A stretch of 64,000 nt of DNA from the NCBI RefSeq assembly GCF_030272615.1, contig NC_081415.1:379531392-379595391 (forward strand), given 5' to 3'. The translations under genes and the position numbers were made by a program. Source of the stretch: Cryptomeria japonica. Taxonomy: Eukaryota > Streptophyta > Pinopsida > Cupressales > Cupressaceae. Positions 42,776 through 53,189 of this stretch are shown piece by piece (position 1 is the first letter of the stretch; each line of letters begins with the position of its first letter). Under the pieces are notes generated by a model. It did not search any database and had not been told where the DNA came from. It saw only the letters and a list, made by a program, of their open reading frames with translations.

Positions 42776-45700
42776 TTCAAATTTGTTACTTTGTGCAGGG
42801 GAGCCGAGCGGATGAGAGGCGGTGACGGCTATGACAGATTCGACGAAGGAGGGGAGGCGGATTGATGGCGTCGAGCACCGGTGGCTCCACCCAGACTCCG
42901 CTCACTGTGGGTTTCCACAATGGCGGCGTCCACTGTGGCGGCTCAAGACGAGCCGACCACTGTGCTTTGCATAGTGGTTTCGGCCCATGCCCTAGCCACT
43001 GTTCTTTCTTTTTTTTTTAAAGTAGTTTTAATATATATATATATATATGTATGTATTTGTATATACGTACATATTTATGTATATATTTATAACTATATAT
43101 AGAAGTATATTTAAATAAATATATTATAAACAAGCAAGTTTTTTTTTTTTTACTTTAAGAAATGTATGCATTTATACATGCCTATAATTTTGTGGTATGT
43201 GTATATATTTATATATATCTATATATATATATATGTTTATATATATAAATTTATATACGAAAATAATAATATTGAAACTATGGCAATCTCCTTTTATGCA
43301 ACTATTTTTATTCTGAAACATATAACACGGATTAAATAATTTCTTCCAATTTAATCATTTTAGTTATTTCCTTTTATTAATGTCCTAGTTGCCAGGAGAA
43401 ATAGTTAGGTTATCTAAATATGGCTTTGTTTTCTGCAAAAATAAAGTAGTTAACAATATTAAATTTACTTAGCACAACATCTTTAGAAAATATTTATTTT
43501 ATTTTAATTCTGATTAACTTTAGGTCTAATTTCTGCAATAACAAATGACAGAATCTGATAAATTTAACAACAACTTTTTAAATGACAAAATTTATTAAAT
43601 TTAACAGCAACTAGATAAATGAGTTATAAATCTAATCTTAAAGGTATGCATAGGAAATAAAATTGATTCTTTTATTTATTTTTTTTATATTCTGCAAGTT
43701 AATAAAATGACAATAATTTCAACTGTAAAAATATGTCTCTATATAGACTAGATAAACCATCTATCTTAGATATTACTTTCTGTAACAAAAGGAAAGACAA
43801 TTTCCAGAACTATATTGTCCTAATTTGCATTTACAGAGAACCGAACTATATGTTTTATTTTCAGCCTACAATGTGCATGCAATTCTAATTTATTCCTTTC
43901 CTGTTTTATTTTATTTTAAATGCATAATAATGAAATAAATTTCTTGCTATTCAAATTATCATACACACATCAAATATAAAAAAAAAAATTGGACTTTGGA
44001 GAAACTAAGTTAGGAATACTCATTTCTTTTATGCAATAAATAGCATACTAAAATATAACAAATTTTTCTTTTAAAAAATGTATCTCAAAGACACTATTAT
44101 CTCTTTACAATGGGTCTCTCATTTCTAATAAATGAGGACTTTTTAAAATAATAATTGCATTCACAAATAGTTTACTGCAACAAATGTCTTCTGCAACCTT
44201 CCACTTGTCCTATTCTTTTCTTTTGACAACCTGCATTTTAAATCAAAACTATGACCATGGAGTGCTCACCTCCCAACCTAGGCTAATTGGTAGACATCCC
44301 CAAGCTCGGAGAACCAAGCCCTAGACAGGTAACAAACATGCAAACACAAAAGACAGAATACACACAAACTCAAAACACACTCCCAACCCGGGCTACACTG
44401 CACCACACATTGGTGATGTCTTTTCAAGGGTGGTAGTGGACCAAGTACCCTGAGGAGACTGCAAGTATGGTAAAACAAATAGTTGCCTCATGGAAAACCA
44501 AAACATATAGCCACCTCATGGCAAACCAAATACATCAAGTATAACATAATCAACCCCATATTCCTTATGCCCCCCAAGGAATTCATGCCTTATTTCCCTC
44601 CTTAAGACCCCCAATGCATAAACAAGCCATGCAGCAAGGGTCACATAAATTCCCTTGTGATCACTCTCATAACGAGAGTCTCTCACTCGAGGGCTGTCAC
44701 TTCTACCACCCACAAGATCCTCCTCTCTCCCAAGAGTAGGAGGTCTTGATTACTCCCAAAACACATACAATGTATAAACATAAAATACACAATAAGTCTC
44801 CAAGAGAACATGCACGGATACTAGTCTTTTACACAAACATTTCTTTCAAAACACATGCAGTAAGAAATCATTATAAGAAAAATACAACCAACCTTAAACT
44901 GCCCAAAGGTATGCTAGTTTTGTTGAGGATGAGCAGCCCAATTCCACGGTTCTTCTCTTTCTACCCTTAGCCAAAATTCTCAAACCAAATTCTATCTGTT
45001 TCTTTACAAAAAAAATTTGTCTCCAAAAATGGAGAGTGGGTGATTACCCACAAAATCTCACATTCTTGCTTAAGAAGACACTAGTGAGAGTTCTCACAAG
45101 TTTCTAAAACTGACAAGGAAAATAAGGTAAAATGGGAAAGGAAACTCTCATTCAAAAAAAGAAGGTTTACTACTCAGTTGATCCTTCTAAGTTCAATTTT
45201 CGCACAACTTAGAAAAGCCACTTTTTAGGGTGTCTAAAAGGTCACATGGGAGTAGAAACTTGCCTTAAATTACCCCTAACCCTTAGGTATACCTTATGGG
45301 CTTTAGGAAACCCTATTAAAATACCCCTAGGTGTCCATTTAACCCTTTTTTAACCCCTCTAAAGTTTATTTTCGGGTCAAACCTATGTTGACCATCCCAA
45401 AGATTCTTTACCCAAGGCATTTATGGAATCTCATTACCTTAATTGAAAAATCTATAGTTAAACAATTCCCACCAAGAGACAAATTTAAAAATTCAACATA
45501 AATCCACACGTGTCAAGTGACACAAAGAAAATACTTTTACAAATTTTATACATGAAATCATCTCTTGTGGATTTTATATAAATCAATTAAATAACACTTA
45601 ACACACATGCATCATTTACTGTTACGAATAAAATACAACACAAACGGGGTGTTGTCTCTCCAAATAGACAAACCCTGGCTTTACGAACATACATAGGTCT

Positions 45701-46776
45701 AGGTTTGGTTCTCCATAATATTTCCATGGTCACATGGATATCTTTTCCTACGCCACTCAAATACACATTAGTAATTTCTAATAACCTCGTATAATATTAA
45801 ACACATGAATTAGAATACACATCAAACACTTTGCATACAATTTTCATTTGAACAATTTAATACATCTTATATCCAAGTAATTTCACATAAACAATTATCC
45901 TAATTCTCATAGTTTTGATCCACACATAAAACATACATCCTATTTCTATCATCATTAGTAAAGTCCTGCGAATCCAATAATGACATATATCATCGCAAAT
46001 TCTTCCTATTCAAAAATCATGTAGGGTTCTATATCATAAAGCATATAAATAAAGCATCAACATTCATCAATGTTATCCAATCATGGAATCATATAAGTTC
46101 TACATCCAGACATAGCTGACATATGTTAAATCAAGGTTATCCAATCAATGGATCTTTTAGGATTTCAAATTTAAAACACATCAAAATGTACACCACAAGG
46201 TGCAATAACTCTATAACTTGGTTCAATTACTTTTCTCACCAATCTATCTGTCTAACACAGTCCATTCTATTGAATTATAAAATATTTATTAATAGGGTCA
46301 AACATGTTCAACTAAGTTAATCAAAGCTTGGTTTGGGGAAGGCCTTACATAACCGGAACTGTCATTAGGCATTTGTAGATGCTATCATTGCAGTTCATTT
46401 CTTCTAGATTGTAGTTTGAATCATATTGTAAGTCAGTGAGACTTACCTGAGGGTTATAGCCTTTTAGGCATAAATATTTTAAGCAGTGAGCTCTAGGCAG
46501 TGTGCCTAAATGCATGTGCATTCCCTATTGTAATATTTCCACATACTACTGTAGAGTATCATCTTACTGTGGGTAGGTTCCCACCATGATTTTTCCCTTA
46601 ACTAGTTTTTCCACATCAAAATCTTGGTGTGGTGTGTTGTGCTATTAATTTTCTTATCTAATTCATTACTGTAGTTTATCAGTTTATATTTTAAAGTTGA
46701 ATTTTCTTTGATCCAGTGAAGACTGTTTCACTCTCCCCCCACTCGGTCTTCCTTCTTGATTGCTCCTAACATTCTT

Positions 46777-48050
46777 ACCATCATAACCTCTACCATGAAT
46801 CACACAAACTTTATCATCTCCAAATCTTACTATACCACCACCATACCTTTCCATACAATTTTTTTGTTATCACCTATCATATGATAACAACCGTTGTCAA
46901 TTATCCATTCATCTTTCTCCTCAATCATAGCAGCCAAAGATTTCTCCTCAACAATGCATCTTGTAGGATTCATTGGTACCAGATCATCTTCTTTGATAGC
47001 AATAAATACAAACTCATCTCCTAAATTCCCATTGTTTGATTCTTTGTCTGTCACACCTTCATCACTAGGATAATAGCATCTCTTCTGATTTATGTACTTC
47101 TGGTAGGGCTTATAGGGATTATCATGTTTATCATGCTTCTCATATCTATCATTGTTATCAAATCTATCATGTCTTTCATGCTTATCATACCTAGACATTA
47201 TTTCAGGACACCTATAAGAAAATTGTCCTATCTTATTACAAAAGAAACATTTCAAAGATAACTTTCCATCATACTTACCGACTCCCTTAGGCAATCTCTA
47301 AGCATTAAGTGCTTCAATCTCATCCAACTCTCTCAGGTTCTTCCATCTCTCTTAACTCTCTTTCACATCTTGAAACCCTAGATGAACTCTCTCGCGGATC
47401 ATACAATTGCTTCCTGAATACAAAGGCTTTAAATGCAGTCTCAAATTTACCATGTGATTCTCCAAATTTTCTCAACTCAAATGCAGCAAGCTTACCAACC
47501 AACATATCTCTTGTCATAGTAGTCACACTCCGGATCTCATCAATAGTAGCAACTTTATCTTTATAAGAAGAAGGAAAAGATCTCAATACCTTAGCAACAA
47601 GCTCATCTTCTTCAAGAGTTTCATCAACACATTTGATGTTCATGACAAGCTCATTCACCTTAGCCATAAAGGAATTTATGTTCTCATCTTCTCCCATCTT
47701 TAATGTTTCATATTTTCCCTTCAACCTCTATTTGGAAACTTTAACTTGTGCATCTCCTTCATACAATACTTAAAGTTTCTTCCATATCTCATGTGCAGTC
47801 TGAAGTCCCATCACATTAGCCATCTCTGAATCAGTCAAAACACCCAGCAATGCTTCCTTAGTCTGTTATGTTTAGCTTCCTTGATCTCATCAATAGTATC
47901 CAGTCCATTTGGAGGAACATTGTAAACTTTCTTTTTATTCTTCCAATAATCTTCACCAAGACACTTCAAATGAACTTCCATCCAGTCCTTCCAAATAGTA
48001 TAATTTTTTCCATAAAATCTAGGACTCTCCTTAAACACATAAGCTACCAT
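46777..48050 (-). pseudogene. Copia-E gag and protease start, broken
   Basis: The start codon at 48050 follows the leader and gives MVAYVFKESPRFYGKNYTIW and KDWMEVHLKCLGEDYW. Later come KYETLKMGEDENINSFMAKV and DELVAKVLRSFPSSYKDKV (47320-47724, open). A 154-codon frame (46830-47294) contains the zinc knuckle CFFCNKIGQFSYRC, with Gln at the His position, then the spacer rich in RYDKHERHDR. The protease site DEWIIDNGCYHMIGD shows D-N-G for D-S-G. Frames are disrupted between these blocks. Confidence 0.9.
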
Positions 48051-48092
48051 CCCGGATCTCCTCAAGAAGTTAATATTCTTTTGGAGGATCTA

Positions 48093-48104
48093 GATCTGAT
48101 ACCA
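48093..48104 (-). promoter_or_regulatory. Copia-E primer-binding site (initiator tRNA-Met)
   Basis: The minus strand reads TGGTATCAGATC, one base different from the canonical TGGTATCAGAGC. It is separated from the LTR end by five bases, against two in the other copies. Confidence 0.85.
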
Positions 48105-48109
48105 CTTTT

Positions 48110-49386
48110 TGGAAACAACAAGAAGGAAAACTGGGGGGGGGGGGGGGTGAATCAGTTTTCAGCGGATTAGAAAAATTAAGCACAATCTCAAATCTGATCA
48201 ACTACAACAAAAAGAAGGATAATAACAATGACAGCAACACACATAACACCAATATTTTTGATGTGGAAAACCTGGTTAAGGGAAAAACCATGATGGGAAC
48301 CTACCCACAATGAGATAATATTGTGCAGTAGTATGTGTAAATATTACAATGGGGAATGCACATGCATTTAGGCACACTGCCTAGAGCTCACTGCTCAAAT
48401 TATAATGACCTAAAAGGCTCCAACCCTCATAGAAGGTTCACTACCTTAAAAAATTATTCAAACTACAATCCAGAAAGAATGAACTGCAATAATAACATCT
48501 GCTAATCCCTTATGATAGTTTTGGTTAAGCTCAAATGTCTGCCCTTCACCAATATTTGCTCAATACACCACACTAAAAGATGATTTCACTTGTCCACACA
48601 TACACCACTCTCTGATAATGTAGACTCAACACCATGAGACAAAATTACATGAATATTACACCCATTTATATAGATCATCAACCTTTACTACAAGGTCGGC
48701 CAAACTCATAACACCTAATTACAAAAATACATCACATGATACATAAATCAACCATCGAACCAATACAATGACGTAGATAGTATAGCATGGAATTAAATCA
48801 AATCTCCAAACATGCATCACCATGTGAAATCTCGCCAAGACCAACCACAACATGTTACACCACCAAAATACCGCATAACACAAAAAAATATCACCGGATC
48901 ATGAAAACCATCAAAAACTCGCACAATAGTCAATGCAGATTGCCAAGAAAAATAGGACATGATTATGAAACACCAATGAGCATATTAGAACCATCTGCAA
49001 TAGCTACACCAACACCACTTATGCAAATCTATATCGATCAACTTGCTTACATCCAAGAACACTCAATAGCAGCAACTCAGATAAGAAAGATAGCTTTCAA
49101 AGCACCAAATCATGAACCACTATAAATGAAGATACACATGAACATCCAAAACATTCTCCCAAAATTGCAACACAAGCTATAATCATACTGAAGCTCACCA
49201 AATCAAAAACTAGATTCTGCCAACCACTGAACAGAAAGATCAAAACCTTAAAATGCAATCACTGGATCAAGTGATATGATCAAGAAGACTTCCAGATCAC
49301 TAAAACCAATTCTCTACAACACCAAAACACAAAAATATGTTGACATGAATGACAACAAGATATCCTAGCAGTAACAATTTCCAACA
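48110..49386 (-). repeat. Copia-E 5' LTR
   Basis: On the minus strand it runs from TGTTGGAAATTGTTACTGC to TTGTTTCCA, about 1277 bp. It has the family-I blocks, including 'ggttttccacatcaaaaatattggtgtt' and the conserved C-run, here a 15-G homopolymer on the plus strand (48133-48147). The right flank is acact (49387-49391); the left end of the element is lost, so no target duplication can be tested. Confidence 0.9.
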
Positions 49387-49479
49387 ACACTAACATATAC
49401 TCTGTTATCCTTTCTTCCTCTAATCTAGTTGTCTCTTTCCTTAATTCTAAGAGATCATATAAGCTCTTGGGAACTTCTC

Positions 49480-51755
49480 ATACAATCTCAATGAGAGCCC
49501 TATTATATTTATTCAAGTATATAGTTGTGGCCTCTTCCAATAATCTCTTCCCTTCTACAGGACCTTACGGTCTGGTATCATTGGTTCTCAGCCATTCATC
49601 AATGCAGTCACTCTCAGGGGTGGCTACTATAATTGCCACAAGCAAATTCGGAGCCCTGAATGTCATCCAATAGATCATAAAATTGAGAACTAGTTTGAGA
49701 TTACCTTGTTCAATTATTGCTTCCTTTACTTGCTTGAGTGTTATTTCAGATTGTTCTACTTCAGCTCTTGGCTTCTTTCTAGGCTGCCCTTCACTAGATG
49801 GTTTCTTCTTGACAACCCTGGAAGTTGTAGCTCATTTCTTCACTTCTTTTACCGCTTCATCAAATTTAGTTTCATCTTCTTCTACACGGGCTGCCACATA
49901 AACTCTATGTGGTTGCACTTTCTTCCTCTTCACTACTCCATCAGATGGCTGGGCTTGAGCTTAGGTAAATTGGGTAGTTTTGAGCACCAGAGGAGGGTGC
50001 AAAACTCCTTTTATGCCTTGGTTTAGGTGGAGGGGATTTCAGTTTGGCTTCCTTGGGCTTGACCATATCTTCATCCTTCAAGATGTTCTTCCCTCTAGCT
50101 CTCCAGACTGCCTCCTTGGTAATCCCCAAGCTCTCTGCCAGCTGCCCCACCTCCTTCCTTACCTTCTTCTATATCTCAGGTTTCTTGAACTGAGAATGCA
50201 GGCTCAAGCTCTTTTCCTTATATGTTTTGAACCTCTCCTCAGACTTGTCCACCAGTTTTCTCAATAGGTATTGAGCATATGCCACAAGTACATGTCCTTC
50301 TACTTCATACCCCATGAGTATTATCCATGAAGTCCTTGGCTTAATGGCTTTGATAAGGAATTGGTCAGTGTTTACCATAAATCATATAGTATCTTGATAC
50401 TCCTAAACTATCTCTCTAGGAATTCTTTCTCTACTTTGCATCATGCTTTGAAAGGTTTTGAAGTATCCCCAAAGTATGCCTTTTTGTTCTTTTAAATCTC
50501 CTAGACCCTGAAGAGTCTCTTTGATCTACATAGCCACCAGCCTATCATAGGCCCATCGAACTTCCTACTCTCAGAATCTCATTCATAAGTAAAAGTATAG
50601 ATAGATAATCAAAGTGCTGAATTTGAACACATGCTTCTTGTCTTGCTTGATTTTTTTCAAATTGCTCAAAAGCTCACTCTAGAGAACCTCACATAGGATC
50701 AAAGTGCTGAATTTGAACACATGCTTCTTGTCTTGCTTGATTTTTTTCAAATTGCTCAAAAGCTCACTCCAGAGAACCTCACATAGGATCAAAGTGCTGA
50801 ATTTGAACACATGCTTCTTGTCTTGCTTGATTTTTTTCAAATTGCTCAAAAGCTCACTCCAGAGAACCTCACATAGGATCAAAGTGCTGAATTTGAACAC
50901 ATGCTTCTTGTCTTGCTTGATTTTTTTCAAATTGCTCAAAAGCTCACTCCAGAGAACCTCACATAGGTCATACATCTTACCTTCCTTCATGATTTGGTAG
51001 GCAGCATAGATGGTCATACCAGATACTGAATTGTCCTAGCTGGATTGATAGACTTTGTATACTATCACTATCGATGCAAATCTGACATCATATTCAATTA
51101 TGTCACTAATGGTCATTGATCTCTTATCAAATTGGGAACCAGTTACCTCCATTACTGTTTGGTTTTTTGCATTTCTTAGACCAAATACCTCACCAGTCAA
51201 ATTCAAACAAGTCATCATCTTGATTGTTGTCTTGGTGATCTTGTGTGGTTTTTCAAGCCACATGAACTTGTCATGCATTCTTCTCAAGACATATTGAACC
51301 CACTCAGGTTCATCAAAATCTAGAAAATTTACAAACTACGCAAAACCCTTTTCCTCAAGCATTTTGAATTTTGGTTTTAAGTTTCCCATCTTTTTAATCA
51401 TATGATCTGTGTAAAGTTTCAACATTTGGGCATTCCCATGTTCTTCAATATTACAGTGACTATAAACCCTAATGTCCTCCACATGTAAAACTCCATATGG
51501 GACCGATGAAAATGCCCCATTTGGATCATCTTCCATCGACTTGTAGGGATTTTTCTTGAATTTTGGTCTTGCTTGTTCTGTTACATTAACTACTAGTGGG
51601 TTCGCAACACCAGTCGATGCAATATCGTAAAATTTAGGTCTCAAACTAAAAAGTTCTAACTCAAAGAAATACATTTTCAATCTTCAATCGAACGCAAGAT
51701 CTCTTCGACAAATCTCTCTTCCACTTTGGAATCTTAGCAAAATCACCTTCGCCAT
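49480..51755 (-). pseudogene. conserved-looking plant ORF of unknown function, possibly retroelement-linked
   Basis: The start ATG at 51755 lies about 55 bases after a TATAAA. Minus-strand reading gives KIPKWKRDLSKRS, then after a frameshift a frame from 51680 with few stops: FYDIASTGVANPLVVNV, FDEPEWVQYVLRRMHDKFM, KMMTCLNLTGEVFGLRNAKN, SQFDKRSMTISDIIEYDVRF and MTIYAAYQIMKEGKMYDLCE. It then enters a 90-bp repeat. The C-terminal third has frame changes and is basic (KPRHKRSFAPSSG). The middle resembles the 'putative plant transposon protein' domain type (PF20167-like) from memory of its style; I cannot confirm this. Family and function remain open. Confidence 0.55.
50608..50967 (-). repeat. 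four copies of a 90-bp in-frame tandem repeat
   Basis: Units begin at 50608, 50698, 50788 and 50878, each 90 bp (30 codons). They are identical over nearly all bases; one visible difference is tct against tcc near 50690. Each encodes a 30-residue unit containing WSELLSNLKKIKQDKKHVFK. Multiples of three keep the frame. The near-identity contrasts with the decay around it, so the expansion is recent. Confidence 0.95.
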
Positions 51756-51809
51756 GATCTATTTCTTTCTCACTTCCAATGTAAAGTAAGAAATGAGAGG
51801 TTGGGTTGG

Positions 51810-51815
51810 TTTATA
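51810..51815 (-). promoter_or_regulatory. TATA box upstream of the 51755 start
   Basis: The minus strand reads gtggaTATAAAcc, about 55 bases before the ATG at 51755, a normal spacing for a plant promoter with a short leader. The only support is motif and position. Confidence 0.45.
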
Positions 51816-52019
51816 TCCACCGCTGCACCTAACTTTTAGGGATAATAAATTCTTTTAGCCCTAACTCTTCTGGATACCCTGCATTCATAGAGTTCTCTTT
51901 TGCGTACCTTCAGTTTGGATCAAATATTCTAGAAATGTATCATGAACATTTGCATTATCAAAACATAGCTTCCAACATACTGTCGATCATCTGGAAGGAA
52001 GAATTGGATTGGCATGAAA

Positions 52020-53185
52020 ACCCCCCTTAAGCCAGAGGCTATAATCTAATTCTAGGAGGAATTCGTAGTGCCTGAATCCAGTACAGATCCATTTCCTGCA
52101 TCTGAATCACTCTTTCTCACCCATGTCTTCTGCATTTGATCTCTAATCTCTTCAACTTTTACTTTTCCCTTCTCATATGACTATGCATTCTTATTCTTAT
52201 CTTCCAAAGCCTTCTTGTTTGCATTATTTCTTCTGCAAAACTTAGCAATGTGATCGGATTTGTTGCAATTATTGCAATCAACATCGTTCCTCTTATTAGG
52301 TCTGAAATTTCCTTGATTTATCCTTGATATGCATTGATTATCAATATGTCCACAAGCATATCATCTAACATATCTCCTATTCTGAGAGTTATTCATCACA
52401 CTTATACATACATTTTCCTTATGACCATAATTGCACTTGAAACATTGACCGATAAAAGATGGACCATTATTGTTCATCCTATTTCTACATGAACTAGCCA
52501 TATGACCAAATTTATCACAAACAAAATAGTTACCATTGATTTTTTGAGAATTAGGTTGTCTTATCGAAGGCTCTCTTGAGTTGTTCTTTAGATATGTTGA
52601 CTTGGAGCTTTCATCTTTCTCAAATACAAGACCTTGTGTTTCATTAGGATTCTTCTGAATGGAAAGAATCTCATCAAGCTTGGCTAAGCTAATCCAGAAC
52701 TTCTCCTTGTACTCATTTGCAACATCAAGATCATATCTAATAAGAATGATCAGTCTTTCAAGATCTTCCTCATGTTGTCTGGTATCTTGCAGGTCAAGCT
52801 TTAGTTGTCCATTCTCACTCTCAAGTCTACAACATTCTTCAAATTTGTCTTTCAGGGACTGAGAAATATTATCCTCATTATTCTTCCTTTCTTCAATCTC
52901 TCTTGTCAATATCATCACAATGGCTTCCATGTCATTCTCCTGGACTGTATTGGCTCTAGCAAGTCTGTCTTCTCCTTCAAGACTTCTTCATCAATGACTT
53001 GACTTTCTTTCTGCTTAAGTTGATCAACAAGTTCCTTTCTCTTTTCCATTGACTTGTTCAACTGATCTTTCAATGTTTCAATGTATTATTTAGAACCTTT
53101 GAGATTTTCTTTCACTTGTTGATTCTCATCTTGTGCATAATCAAGATCTTCAAGAGCAACAACCAGTTGCTTTCTAAGACTACCA
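52020..53185 (-). pseudogene. copia gag C-terminal fragment, Copia-B type
   Basis: The minus strand encodes a long coiled coil (LNKSMEKRKELVDQLKQKE, then LKDKFEECCRLESENGQLKL) and the open frame 52361-52930. Zinc knuckles follow: CDKFGHMASSC (first Cys missing), CFKCNYGHKENVC, and in another frame CNNCNKSDHIAKFC. The arrangement equals the second half of Copia-B gag (5120-5973), including a 'LDEILSIQKNPNETQG' block that parallels LDKMLSNQKHSKDTRG. The N-terminal gag is absent; at 53185 it meets an LTR fragment. Confidence 0.85.
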
Positions 53186-53189
53186 GAAT

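Larger units (their letters stand above)
41699..46349. mobile_element. 4.65-kb TG...CA element with perfect 5-bp target duplication, probable giant solo LTR
   Basis: The element starts TGTCATGCCC and ends GGCCTTACA, with taacc on both sides (41694-41698, 46350-46354). Neither end is repeated inside, so it does not look like a two-LTR element. No gag or pol is readable. Contents: strongly AT-rich DNA, a foldback at 42541-42633, a GC-rich island at 42786-43010, several AT microsatellites, and a less AT-rich right part. The terminal hairpin gcccaaa-ct-tttgggc (41705-41720) resembles ends of long plant gypsy LTRs. A solo LTR of a long-LTR gypsy is my best reading; a non-coding retroelement derivative is the alternative. 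Confidence 0.7.
40859..46771 (+). repeat. family-I copia solo LTR with perfect target duplication, itself interrupted
   Basis: It begins TGTTGGACTTTTGG and ends CTCCTAACA, with ttctt directly on both sides (40854-40858 and 46772-46776). LTR sequence occupies 40859-41698 and 46350-46771, about 1.26 kb in total, the normal family-I length. The gap is filled by the TGTCATGCCC element (41699-46349). It carries the family blocks 'cttgtgatttattccggtg', TATTTATAG at about 41553 and 'gtgcctaaatgcatgtgcattccc'. A family-I LTR thus landed in a family-I element in opposite orientation. Confidence 0.93.
36191..49386 (-). mobile_element. Copia-E: family-I copia broken by three nested insertions
   Basis: On the minus strand: 5' LTR (48110-49386), primer site, gag, protease, integrase, RT. 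Coding sequence is cut by a solo LTR at 40859-46771 and by an unknown insertion at 36791-39616, and it ends at the gypsy fragment at 36190, with RNase H and the 3' LTR lost. Sequence on each side of both insertions is continuous in family-I polyprotein order. The LTR matches the array LTRs, so the same family inserted here in the opposite orientation. Confidence 0.9.

Noticed and set aside
42437-42825. ORFs made of repeated Tyr-Ile on both strands
   Set aside because: They are translations of the (TA)n microsatellite and its flanks, with no other coding signal.
44278-44713. Two minus-strand ORFs of about 65 codons in the 4.65-kb element
   Set aside because: No recognisable motifs, different frames, and Cys/Trp-rich composition typical of chance ORFs.
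50704-51000. 98-codon plus-strand ORF over the 90-bp repeat
   Set aside because: It is the antisense shadow of the minus-strand repeat; any 90-bp in-frame repeat stays open on both strands once one unit is open.
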